Below, in pieces: positions 34,503 through 42,364 of a stretch of 64,000 bases of DNA. The stretch lies in contig NZ_CP039435.1 in assembly GCF_005484585.1 (NCBI RefSeq), forward strand, positions 62,001 to 126,000. The letters are read 5' to 3'. Position numbers and translations under genes: made by a program. Every line of letters starts with the position of its first letter. Positions within the stretch are counted from its first letter, which is position 1. The notes under the pieces were generated by a model that saw only the letters and a program-made list of their open reading frames with translations, had not been told where the DNA came from and ran no database searches. The DNA comes from Brevundimonas sp. SGAir0440 (GTDB lineage Bacteria > Pseudomonadota > Alphaproteobacteria > Caulobacterales > Caulobacteraceae).

Positions 34503-35687
34503 ATGACTGCTCCGGCCTTTTCCATGCGCGCACTGCCCGCCTCGGCCTTTTCGTCCGCCGCGGTGGCGACGGTGATCGGGTTCGGCGGGACGGTCGCCCT
34601 GGTGGTCCAGGCCGGCCAGGCCCTGGGGGCGGACGCAGGCCAGATCGGGTCGATGGTGACGGCCCTGTGCCTGGGCATCGGCTTGCCCGGCGCGGTGCTG
34701 AGCTGGCGGCTGAAGATCCCCGTCGTGCTGGCTTGGTCCACGCCGGGGGCGGCCCTGCTGGCGGCCTCGACTCTGGGCCTGTCCTGGCCGACGGCCATCG
34801 GCGCCTTCGTCTTCGCCGCCTTGCTGATGATCCTGACCGGCCTGATCCCGGTGCTGGGGCGGCTAGCGGGGCGGATCCCGGCGGCCATCGCCTCGGCCAT
34901 GCTGGCGGGGGTGCTGCTGCCCTTCGTGCTGAGACTGTTCAAGGTGGCGCCAGACGAGACGGCCTTGGTCGTCGGGCTGATCGCGGTGTTCCTGGTCTTT
35001 CGACGGCTGTGGCCGACCTGGGCCTTGCCCGCCGTGCTGGCGGCGGCCTTTGCGGTCCTGGCGATGCGGGGGCAGTTGGCCCTGCCGGCCGGGACCGGAC
35101 TGTTCGGCCATCTGGAGCCGGTCGCGCCAGTCTTCGACTGGAAGGCGGCGGTCAGCGTTGGCTTTCCGTTGTTTCTGGTAACGCTGGCGGCCCAGAACCT
35201 GCCTGGGCTGGTGGTGCTGCAGAGCGCCGGCTATCCGCCGCCCGCCAATCGACTGATCCTGTCCACCGGCGTCGCCAGCCTGCTGATCGCACCGTTCGGC
35301 GGGCATGGGGTCAATCTGGCGGCGATCACGGCGGCGATCTGCACTGGGCCGGACGCCCATTCCGATCCCACCAGGCGTTGGATCGTGGGCGTGATCTATG
35401 GCGGTCTTTATCTGGTCGTGGCCCTGTTCGCCGCGCCGCTGGCCGGACTGTTCATCGCCATGCCGCCCGCTGTGCTGACGGCGGTGACGGGTCTGGCGCT
35501 GATCGCGCCATTGATCGGCGCGATGCAGACCATGATGACGGAGGTCGGATCGCGCGAGGCGGCCGTGCTGACGTTTGCGGCGACGGCTTCGGGCCTGACC
35601 CTGTTCGGCGTCGGATCGGCCTTCTGGGGTCTGGTCGTGGGGTTTGCGGCGTTGGCCGCGATGCGCTGGATCAGACCGCCGGCCTGA
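34503..35687 (+). CDS. BenE-family membrane transporter
   Basis: A 394-residue inner-membrane protein with about 12 hydrophobic segments of the benzoate/H+ symporter (BenE) family. Family-like parts are WSTPGAALLAAS in the second helix region and APFGGHGVNLAAITAAIC near residue 260. Benzoate transport is the family label only; no aromatic degradation genes are adjacent. The gene stands alone, convergent with the DUF3597 gene. Confidence 0.85.
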   Translation: MTAPAFSMRALPASAFSSAAVATVIGFGGTVALVVQAGQALGADAGQIGSMVTALCLGIGLPGAVLSWRLKIPVVLAWSTPGAALLAASTLGLSWPTAIGAFVFAALLMILTGLIPVLGRLAGRIPAAIASAMLAGVLLPFVLRLFKVAPDETALVVGLIAVFLVFRRLWPTWALPAVLAAAFAVLAMRGQLALPAGTGLFGHLEPVAPVFDWKAAVSVGFPLFLVTLAAQNLPGLVVLQSAGYPPPANRLILSTGVASLLIAPFGGHGVNLAAITAAICTGPDAHSDPTRRWIVGVIYGGLYLVVALFAAPLAGLFIAMPPAVLTAVTGLALIAPLIGAMQTMMTEVGSREAAVLTFAATASGLTLFGVGSAFWGLVVGFAALAAMRWIRPPA

Positions 35688-35702
35688 TCCAGCGAGAGGC
35701 GA

Positions 35703-36098
35703 TTAATCCCGCAGCGAGGCCGGGACCTGACCGCCGTTTTCGGCCAGCTTCTGCCAGACGGCCTTGGACAGGGCGATGTTCTGTTCGGCCGAGCCGTGCT
35801 CGCCGGCGTGGACGTTCAGTTCCTCGGCCAGTTCCTTGCGGGCGGCCAAACTGGAATCCAAGTCCAACAGCTTCAGAAGATCGACGATCGAGGTGCGCCA
35901 GTTGCCGCCGCCGCCCTTGGACGCCGCCAGATCGCTGAGCACCGCCTCGACATCGACGGGCGGCAAGGCCGGTGCGGCGGTCGGAGCCGGCGCAGCGTTA
36001 GGAGCAGGGATTCCGGCCGTCGAGGCCGGCGTTGGAACGGGGGCCGCCTTCGGCTTGTGGCCCGTGATCTTGTTCCAGATCGAAGAGAAGATGCCCAT
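35703..36098 (-). CDS. DUF3597-domain protein
   Basis: A 131-residue protein. The N-terminus MGIFSSIWNKI is followed by a Pro/Ala-rich linker (residues 17-46) and a C-terminal globular DUF3597 domain (VDVEAVLSDLAA to QKLAENGGQVP). The domain contains WRTSIVDLLKLLDLDSSLAARKELA, similar to the family that is often seen near LysM proteins. Function is unknown. A near-match to an EcfG promoter lies just upstream, hinting at stress control. Confidence 0.8.
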   Translation of the reverse strand: MGIFSSIWNKITGHKPKAAPVPTPASTAGIPAPNAAPAPTAAPALPPVDVEAVLSDLAASKGGGGNWRTSIVDLLKLLDLDSSLAARKELAEELNVHAGEHGSAEQNIALSKAVWQKLAENGGQVPASLRD

Positions 36099-36128
36099 CG
36101 GTCGCGCTCCTGTTGGTTGTGAGCAGAC

Positions 36129-36153
36129 AACGCGACCGACGGGGCGAGGTTCA
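36129..36153 (-). promoter_or_regulatory. Weak EcfG-like promoter upstream of DUF3597 gene
   Basis: On the minus strand TGAAC, 16 nt, CGTT; the -35 element has one mismatch to GGAAC. The -10 lies 30 nt before the ATG at 36098. Spacing is right but the mismatch at the first base makes this tentative. Confidence 0.3.
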
Positions 36154-36155
36154 GA

Positions 36156-36857
36156 TCAGTCACGCGCCGGAATGTTGAGGCCGCGCTGCACGGCGGGGCG
36201 GGCCAGGCCGCGCTCAAGCCAGGCGGCGACGCGCGGGAAGTCGGCGAAGCCGACGATCTCGCCTGCTTCGTAGAAGCCGATCAGGTTGCGGACCCAGCCC
36301 AGGGTGGCGACATCGGCGATGGAATAGTCGCCGACAAGCCAGTCCCGGCCCTCAAGCCGCGTTTCCAGCACGCCGAGCAGGCGGCGGCTTTCGGCGACGT
36401 AGCGGTCGCGCGGGCGCTTGTCCTCGTAGTCCTTGCCGGCGAAGCGGTGGAAGAAGCCCAGTTGGCCGAACATAGGGCCGATCGCGCCCATCTGGAACAT
36501 CACCCACTGGATCGTCTCATAGCGGGTCGCCGGATCGGCCGAGAGCAGTTTGCCGGTCTTCTCCGCCAGATAGATCAGGATGGCGCCGGATTCGAACAGG
36601 GCCAGCGGCTTTCCTTTCGGGCCGTTCGGATCGAGGATGGCGGGGATCTTGCCGTTGGGGTTCAGCGACAGAAACTCCGGCCCCCAGGTCTCGTTCTTGG
36701 TGATGTCGATCAGGTGCGGCTCATAGGCCAGGCCGACCTCTTCCAGCATGATCGAAACCTTCACCCCATTGGGCGTCGGCAGGGAATACAGCTGGATGCG
36801 ATCGGGATGCTGGGCCGGCCAGCGTTGCGTGATCGGAAAGGCGGACAGGTCGGTCAT
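36156..36857 (-). CDS. Glutathione S-transferase-family protein (YfcG/GstB-like)
   Basis: A 233-residue thioredoxin-fold GST. The N-terminal QLYSLPTPNGVKVSIMLEE matches the Nu-class/YfcG active-site loop (Thr-Pro-Asn), with the glutathione contact NPNGKIPAILDP and ESGAILIYLAEKTGKL. YfcG-type enzymes act as disulfide-bond reductases. It sits after rimM on the same strand, at the place where trmD would be expected. Confidence 0.9.
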   Translation of the reverse strand: MTDLSAFPITQRWPAQHPDRIQLYSLPTPNGVKVSIMLEEVGLAYEPHLIDITKNETWGPEFLSLNPNGKIPAILDPNGPKGKPLALFESGAILIYLAEKTGKLLSADPATRYETIQWVMFQMGAIGPMFGQLGFFHRFAGKDYEDKRPRDRYVAESRRLLGVLETRLEGRDWLVGDYSIADVATLGWVRNLIGFYEAGEIVGFADFPRVAAWLERGLARPAVQRGLNIPARD

Positions 36858-36940
36858 GGGTGCGGCCTCGGCTATTGCGATAGGCCTATGTCGGCGCCGT
36901 CCGGGCGATCCGCAACACCGACGGGAGCGGTGACGAAACT

Positions 36941-37468
36941 TCAGTCCGGCTCGCGCTCGCCCACCTCGGTCGGCGGAACGGCCATGAGCCAGCCGTCGGC
37001 CAGATGCAGTTCCGGCGTCGCTTCCTTCGTGAAGGGCAGATACCAGGTCGGGCCGCCGGCGGCGGGCGCAATCTCCAGCATGTCGTCTGCGCCGAAATTC
37101 TGGACCGATTTCACCGTGCCCATGACGGCGCCCGCCGTGTCGCGGACCTGAACGCCCAGTAGATCGGCGAGGTAGAATTCGTCCTCGTCCGGCTCGGGGA
37201 ACCGGTCGCGGGGGACGTGCAGCTTCAGGCCGCGCAGGGCGTCGGCCTGTTCCTTTGTGGTAATCTCCTTAGCCCGGCCGACGACGCCGTTCTTGTCGGG
37301 CCGCGTCGAGGTCAGGGTCAGGGCCACGGTGCCATCGGCGCGCAATAGAGGGCCATAGGCGGTCAGGGCCAGGGGATCGGCGGTGAAGGCGGTCACCCGC
37401 ACCTCGCCCCGCACGCCGAAGCCGCCGCCGACCTGGCCGACGAGGATCAATCTGCTGTCCGTGGTCAT
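36941..37468 (-). CDS. rimM: 16S rRNA processing protein RimM
   Basis: Assembly factor for the 30S head that binds S19. The N-terminal beta-barrel starts VGQVGGGFGVRGEVRV, and the C-terminal PRC-barrel carries EFYLADLLGVQVRD and WYLPFTKEA. At 175 residues it is of usual length. An intrinsic terminator lies between it and rpsP, and trmD and rplS, normally next, are not here. Confidence 0.93.
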   Translation of the reverse strand: MTTDSRLILVGQVGGGFGVRGEVRVTAFTADPLALTAYGPLLRADGTVALTLTSTRPDKNGVVGRAKEITTKEQADALRGLKLHVPRDRFPEPDEDEFYLADLLGVQVRDTAGAVMGTVKSVQNFGADDMLEIAPAAGGPTWYLPFTKEATPELHLADGWLMAVPPTEVGEREPD

Positions 37469-37486
37469 GCGCGTTCTTAACCCATG

Positions 37487-37513
37487 AAAAAGGCGGCGTC
37501 GAAAGACGCCGCC
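37487..37513 (-). terminator. Intrinsic terminator between rpsP and rimM
   Basis: Read on the minus strand: a perfect 9-bp stem (arms 37505-37513 and 37492-37500), a 4-nt loop and five U residues (37491-37487). It sits after the rpsP stop and just before the rimM ATG, so it may attenuate readthrough. Confidence 0.85.
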
Positions 37514-37537
37514 CTGATCATCGTCAAACCGAAAGGC

Positions 37538-38059
37538 TTAGCCTTCGGCCTTTTCCTCGGTCGCTTCAGCAGCCGGGGCCTCTTCGGCGGGCGCTTCTTC
37601 AGCAGCGGGAGCGTTCTTGGCGGCTTCGGCGGCGGCGGCGGCCTCTTCCTTGGCGCGGGCGGCGGCTTCAGCAGCCTCGACCTTGGCGGCGGCTTCGGCT
37701 TCCAGGCGGTCGGCTTCGCGCTGGGCGCGCTCGGCGGCGCGCTCTTGCGCCTTCTTGCCCGGAGCGCCCTTGTTCGGGTTGTTCGACTGGGTCCACTTGA
37801 CCTTCTGGCCCAGGGTCTCGTCCTGCGACAGGAAGCGGGCGACGCGGTCGGTCGGCTGGGCGCCCTTGCCGAGCCATTCGGCGATGCGCTCGACCTTCAG
37901 GGCGACGCGCGGGGTGGCGCCGTCCTTGGGCAGCATCGGGTTGTAGCTGCCGACCTTCTCGATGAACTTGCCGTCGCGCGGCGAGTGCGAGTCGGCGATG
38001 ACGATGTGGTAGTAGGGGCGCTTCTTGGCGCCGCCGCGGGCCAGACGAATCTTCAGCAT
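37538..38059 (-). CDS. rpsP: 30S ribosomal protein S16 with long C-terminal extension
   Basis: The first about 85 residues are a canonical S16 ([51 protein letters not shown]). They are followed by about 85 residues almost wholly of Ala, Glu, Lys and Arg, first basic ([16 protein letters not shown]), then Ala/Glu-rich. Similar tails are known in alphaproteobacterial S16 but this one is long. The tail is likely helical or disordered on the 30S surface. Confidence 0.95.
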   Translation of the reverse strand: MLKIRLARGGAKKRPYYHIVIADSHSPRDGKFIEKVGSYNPMLPKDGATPRVALKVERIAEWLGKGAQPTDRVARFLSQDETLGQKVKWTQSNNPNKGAPGKKAQERAAERAQREADRLEAEAAAKVEAAEAAARAKEEAAAAAEAAKNAPAAEEAPAEEAPAAEATEEKAEG

Positions 38060-38083
38060 TTCAGGTCTCTTTCTAGGAAGTCG

Positions 38084-39619
38084 TTATTTCTTGGGAGGGA
38101 AGCCCGGTAAGCCCGGAAGGCCTCCCGGAAGTTGTCCGCCGCCCAGTCCGGCGAGCCGGTCCTGGATGGCTTTCAGATCGTCGGCGGAGGGTTCGGCCAT
38201 CTTGCCGCCGCCCAATGCCTTGAGGCGGGCCATATCGGGGCCGGCACCGCCCATCCCGGGCATGCCGCCGCCAAGGCCGCCCAGCATGGCGGCCATCTGC
38301 TGCATCTTCTTGGGTCCGCCGCGCGCCATCGACTTGACCACATCGGCCATCTGGCGGTGCTGTTTCAGAACCCGGTTCACGTCCTGCACATCGACCCCGG
38401 CGCCGGCGGCGATGCGCTTCTTGCGCGAGGCGTTCAGCAGGTCGGGTTTCTTGCGCTCGGCCTTGGTCATCGAGGAGATAATGGCTTCTTGACGCAGGAT
38501 CATGCGGTCGTCGATGCCGCTCTCGGCCATCTGACCCTTCATCTTGGCCACGCCGGGCAGCATGCCCATGATGCCCTGAAGCCCGCCCATCCGCTTCATC
38601 TGCTGAAGATGACCGGCCAGGTCATCCAGATCAAACTGGCCCTTGGCCAGTTTGCGGGCCATCTTCTCGGCCTTGGCCTGGTCCAGATCCTGGCTGGCCT
38701 TTTCGACCAGGGCGACGATATCGCCCTGACCCAGGATGCGGCCGGCGACGCGACGGGCGTCGAACACGTCCAGCGCATCGACCTTTTCGCCGGCGCCCAG
38801 ATATTTGATCGGCAGGCCGGTGACGGCGCGCATCGACAGCATGGCACCGCCGCGACCGTCGCCGTCGGCGCGGGTCAGAACCAGGCCGGTCAGGGGCAGG
38901 CGCTCGTGGAAAGCCTTGGCGGTGCGAACGGCGTCCTGGCCGGTCAGACTGTCGGCGACCAGCAGGGTCTCGACGGGCTTGGCGATGTCGGCGACCTCGG
39001 CGACCTCGTTCATCAGCCCTTCGTCCAGGGTGATGCGGCCGGCGGTGTCGAGGATCAGGACGTCGAAGCCCTGGAGTTTCGCCGATTGCAGCGCCCGGCG
39101 CGTGATCTGGACGGCGCTTTCGCCCGCCACGATCGGCAGGGTGGCGACCTCGATCTGCTTGCCCAGGGTCGCCAGCTGTTCCATCGCGGCCGGACGACGC
39201 GTGTCCAGCGAGGCCATCATGACCTTCTTGCGATCGAATTTGGTCAGGCGCAGCGCCAGCTTGGCCGAGGTCGTGGTCTTGCCCGAGCCCTGAAGGCCGG
39301 CCATCAGCACAACGGCGGGCGGGTTGGCATTGGTGTTCAGCGGGACCGGCTCTTCGCCGCCCAGCATCTCGATCAGGCCGTCATAGACGATCTTGACCAC
39401 CTGATCGGCCGGCTTGACCGAACGGATGACCTCTTCGCCCGTCGCGCGCTCGGTAGCGAAGGCGATGAATTCCTTGACGACCGGCAGGGCGACGTCGGCC
39501 TCGAGCAGGGCCACGCGCACTTCGCGCATCGCCTCGGCGACATCCTTTTCGGACAGGGCGCCGCGCCCGGTGATCCGGTCGAAGACGCCTGTCAGCCGCT
39601 CGTTCAGAGCCTCGAACAT
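38084..39619 (-). CDS. ffh: Signal recognition particle protein Ffh
   Basis: SRP54 GTPase that binds signal peptides and 4.5S RNA. G motifs: GLQGSGKTTTSAKLA (near residue 110), DTRRPAAMEQL, DTAGRITLDEGLM, TRADGDGRGG. The Met-rich M domain (about residues 300-470) includes QMKRMGGLQGIMGMLPG and the RNA-binding RKKRIAAGAGVDVQDVN. The tail is Gly/Pro/Met-rich. A GAGGT ribosome site precedes the ATG. It leads ffh-rpsP-rimM. Confidence 0.96.
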   Translation of the reverse strand: MFEALNERLTGVFDRITGRGALSEKDVAEAMREVRVALLEADVALPVVKEFIAFATERATGEEVIRSVKPADQVVKIVYDGLIEMLGGEEPVPLNTNANPPAVVLMAGLQGSGKTTTSAKLALRLTKFDRKKVMMASLDTRRPAAMEQLATLGKQIEVATLPIVAGESAVQITRRALQSAKLQGFDVLILDTAGRITLDEGLMNEVAEVADIAKPVETLLVADSLTGQDAVRTAKAFHERLPLTGLVLTRADGDGRGGAMLSMRAVTGLPIKYLGAGEKVDALDVFDARRVAGRILGQGDIVALVEKASQDLDQAKAEKMARKLAKGQFDLDDLAGHLQQMKRMGGLQGIMGMLPGVAKMKGQMAESGIDDRMILRQEAIISSMTKAERKKPDLLNASRKKRIAAGAGVDVQDVNRVLKQHRQMADVVKSMARGGPKKMQQMAAMLGGLGGGMPGMGGAGPDMARLKALGGGKMAEPSADDLKAIQDRLAGLGGGQLPGGLPGLPGFPPKK

Positions 39620-39933
39620 TCACTACCTCATGGCGACGGGTGAAACGGCTCCATACGACAACGGCCCCCGGCGACGATCACGTCGGCGGAGGGTTCTCGC
39701 CGGGCTCGTCTCATCGAAATGAGGGTCGTCCCGGTGGAGACGCAGGTTCACTTGCGTCGGAAGCGGCGGCTTATGGCGGAAAAACCGTACAAAGGCAACC
39801 GGAGCGATCCGGTCACGCTATAACAGCCAATATCGGCGCAGGGATTTAGCGGATTGTCATCATCGTGCTAAGAGCCGCGCCCTTTATAGGGGCGGCGTTG
39901 TCGCCAGGGTTTCAGACTTCGGGAGAAGCACAG
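39620..39933. other. Intergenic region between divergent ffh and carboxyspermidine dehydrogenase
   Basis: About 314 nt without a convincing gene. It must hold promoters for both flanking genes, but no clear -35/-10 pair stands out. Small hairpins are present (CTCAT/ATGAG at about 39712-39725 and GACGCA/TGCGTC at about 39739-39758). A short plus-strand frame at 39640-39849 has no recognisable product. It shows no SRP RNA tetraloop motif. Confidence 0.5.
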
Positions 39934-41139
39934 ATGAGCAAGGTGCTGGTTATCGGCGCAGGCGGCGTCAGTTCGGTGGCCGTCCACAAGATGGCGATGA
40001 ACGCGGACATCTTCTCGCATATCACCCTGGCGAGCCGGACCAAGTCCAAGTGCGATGCGATCGCCCAGTCCGTGAAGTCGCGCTTCGGCGTCGACATCGA
40101 CACGGCCGCCATCGACGCCGACGACGTGGCGGCGACCACGGCGTTGATCCAGAAGGTGCAGCCCGAACTGGTCGTGAACCTGGCCCTGCCCTATCAGGAC
40201 CTGTCGATCATGGACGCCTGCCTGGCCGCCGGCGTCGACTATCTGGATACCGCCAACTACGAGCCGCGCGACGAGGCCAAGTTCGAATACAAGTGGCAGT
40301 GGGCCTATCAGGACCGCTTCAAGGACGCCGGCCTGATGGCGCTGCTGGGTTCGGGCTTCGACCCCGGCGTGACCTCGGTCTTCACCACCTACATCAAGAA
40401 GCACCTGCTGGATTCCATCGAGACGCTGGACATCCTGGACTGCAACGGCGGCGATACCGGCCTGCCCTTTGCGACCAACTTCAACCCCGAGATCAACCTG
40501 CGCGAAGTGACGGCGAACTCGCGTCACTGGGAGAACGGCCAGTGGGTCGAAGGCCCGGCGCTGAGCCACAAACAGACCTTCGACTTCGAAGGCGTGGGGC
40601 CGAAGAACATGTACCTCATGTACCATGAGGAGCTGGAATCGCTGGCGAAGTTCTACCCCGAGATCAAGCGCATCCGCTTCTGGATGACGTTCGGCGACAG
40701 CTATCTGAAGCACCTCGAAGTGCTGGAAAACATCGGCATGACCTCGATTGAGCCGATGCAATTCCAGGGCCGCGAGATCATTCCGATCGAGTTCCTGAAG
40801 GCCCTGCTGCCCGAGCCGGCCTCGCTGGGTCCGATCACAAAGGGCAAGACCAACATCGGCGTCATCGCCACCGGCCTGAAGGACGGGGTCAAGAAGACAG
40901 TCTACGTCAACAACATCTGCGACCACGAAGAGGCGTATGCCGAGACCGGCAACCAGGCCGTCAGCTACACCACCGGCGTGCCGGCCATGATCGGCGCGGC
41001 CCTGATGGTGACGGGCCAGTGGAAGGGCGACGGCGTGTTCAACATGGAGCAGCTGGACCCCGATCCCTTCATGGACATGCTGAACAAGCACGGCCTGCCG
41101 TGGAAGGTTCAGGACCTGGACGCCCCTCTGGACTTCTGA
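39934..41139 (+). CDS. Carboxy(nor)spermidine synthase/dehydrogenase (saccharopine dehydrogenase family)
   Basis: Start at the ATG at 39934 with GGGAGAAG upstream. The 401-residue enzyme has an N-terminal Rossmann turn KVLVIGAGGVSSVAVHKM and the GDTGLPFATNFNPEINLREV segment typical of carboxynorspermidine dehydrogenase. It reductively joins aspartate semialdehyde to putrescine (or diaminopropane) with NADPH to give carboxyspermidine. The decarboxylase gene follows 13 nt later, completing the alternative spermidine route. Confidence 0.9.
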   Translation: MSKVLVIGAGGVSSVAVHKMAMNADIFSHITLASRTKSKCDAIAQSVKSRFGVDIDTAAIDADDVAATTALIQKVQPELVVNLALPYQDLSIMDACLAAGVDYLDTANYEPRDEAKFEYKWQWAYQDRFKDAGLMALLGSGFDPGVTSVFTTYIKKHLLDSIETLDILDCNGGDTGLPFATNFNPEINLREVTANSRHWENGQWVEGPALSHKQTFDFEGVGPKNMYLMYHEELESLAKFYPEIKRIRFWMTFGDSYLKHLEVLENIGMTSIEPMQFQGREIIPIEFLKALLPEPASLGPITKGKTNIGVIATGLKDGVKKTVYVNNICDHEEAYAETGNQAVSYTTGVPAMIGAALMVTGQWKGDGVFNMEQLDPDPFMDMLNKHGLPWKVQDLDAPLDF

Positions 41140-41152
41140 TCGGACCGACTGA

Positions 41153-42325
41153 ATGCAGACCCAGGCCGGCGATCCGGGCGCCTTTGCGCATTTCGACCTG
41201 AACCGCGTCGCCTCGCCCGCCTTCGTGGTGGACGAGGCGGCCATCCGTCGCAATCTGTCCGTGCTGAAAGGCGTGCGCGACGGGGCGGAGGCGCGCGTGC
41301 TTCTGGCGCTGAAGGCGTTTTCGATGTGGTCGCTGGCCGATGTGGTCGGCGACTACCTCGACGGGGTCTGCGCCTCGGGCCTGTGGGAGGCGCGGCTGGC
41401 CCGCGAGTTCTACACGGGCGAGCTGACCACCTATTCGCCGGCCTATACGGCGCAGGACCTGCCTGAGATCCTGCGTCTGTCGGACCACGTCATCTTCAAC
41501 AACCCGGCCCAGATCGCCCGCTTCGCCGATCTGATCGCCAAGGCCCGGGCTGAAGGGCAGGCGTTCGAGATCGGCCTGCGGCTGAACCCCGAACATTCCG
41601 AAGGCGAGGTCGCCAAATACGACCCGGCCCAGCCCTGCTCGCGCCTGGGCTTTCCGGTGTCGCAACTGACGGCCGACCATCTGATCGGCGTGGATGGTCT
41701 GCACATCCATGCGCTGTGCGAGCAGGATTTCCAGCCGCTGTCGCGCATCTGGGCGGCGGTGGAGCCGAAGCTGGCGCCGCTGCTGGGCGGGATCAAATGG
41801 CTGAACCTGGGCGGGGGGCACCACATCACCCGCGCCGACTATCAGACTGACGAACTGATCGCCTTCGTGCGCGATCTGCAGGCCCGGCACGGGGTTCGGG
41901 TCTATCTGGAGCCGGGCGAGGCCGTGGCGCTGGACGCCGGCATCCTGATCGGCGAGGTGCTGGACGTGTTCGACAACGGCATGCCCATCGGCATCACCGA
42001 CATCTCGGCGACCTGCCATATGCCCGATGTGATCGAGGCGCCCTATCGCCCCGCGCTGCTGAAAGAGCCCGAACATGGGGTGACGGTGCGGCTGGGCGGA
42101 CCGTCGTGCCTGGCCGGCGACATCATCGGCGACTACGTCTTCGCCGAACGGCCGACGCCGGGAACACGGATCGCGTTTCTGGACCAGGCCCACTATTCGA
42201 TGGTGAAGACCAACACCTTCAACGGCGTACCGCTGCCGTCCATCGTGCTGTGGAACAGCGAGACGGATGCGCTGAGGACGGTGCGCGCGTTCGACTATTC
42301 GGCCTTCCGCGACCGCCTGTCGTAG
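41153..42325 (+). CDS. nspC: Carboxy(nor)spermidine decarboxylase
   Basis: PLP-dependent alanine-racemase-fold decarboxylase of 390 residues that turns carboxyspermidine into spermidine. The PLP Lys is in VLLALKAFSMW (Lys54); other landmarks are LHIHALCEQDF, LNLGGGHHITRADY (phosphate loop), LEPGEAV and the Cys motif GPSCLAGDIIGDY. It forms an operon with the dehydrogenase gene. Putrescine could come from the ornithine decarboxylase at 25984-27249. Confidence 0.92.
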   Translation: MQTQAGDPGAFAHFDLNRVASPAFVVDEAAIRRNLSVLKGVRDGAEARVLLALKAFSMWSLADVVGDYLDGVCASGLWEARLAREFYTGELTTYSPAYTAQDLPEILRLSDHVIFNNPAQIARFADLIAKARAEGQAFEIGLRLNPEHSEGEVAKYDPAQPCSRLGFPVSQLTADHLIGVDGLHIHALCEQDFQPLSRIWAAVEPKLAPLLGGIKWLNLGGGHHITRADYQTDELIAFVRDLQARHGVRVYLEPGEAVALDAGILIGEVLDVFDNGMPIGITDISATCHMPDVIEAPYRPALLKEPEHGVTVRLGGPSCLAGDIIGDYVFAERPTPGTRIAFLDQAHYSMVKTNTFNGVPLPSIVLWNSETDALRTVRAFDYSAFRDRLS

Positions 42326-42330
42326 CCGCA

Positions 42331-42357
42331 AGAAAAAGGGCGGCTCGCGCCGCCCTT
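42331..42357 (-). terminator. Intrinsic terminator between convergent nspC and ctpA
   Basis: A perfect 9-bp stem (42336-42344 with 42349-42357) and a 4-nt loop. On the minus strand it runs into TTTTTCT (42337-42331), so it chiefly ends the ctpA transcript; it may also stop nspC readthrough. Confidence 0.85.
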
Positions 42358-42364
42358 CCCTGAC

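Noticed and set aside
39640-39849. Short plus-strand frame in the ffh/dehydrogenase intergenic region
   Set aside because: No ribosome site, Gly/Ser-rich random-looking product and no coupling to the next gene.
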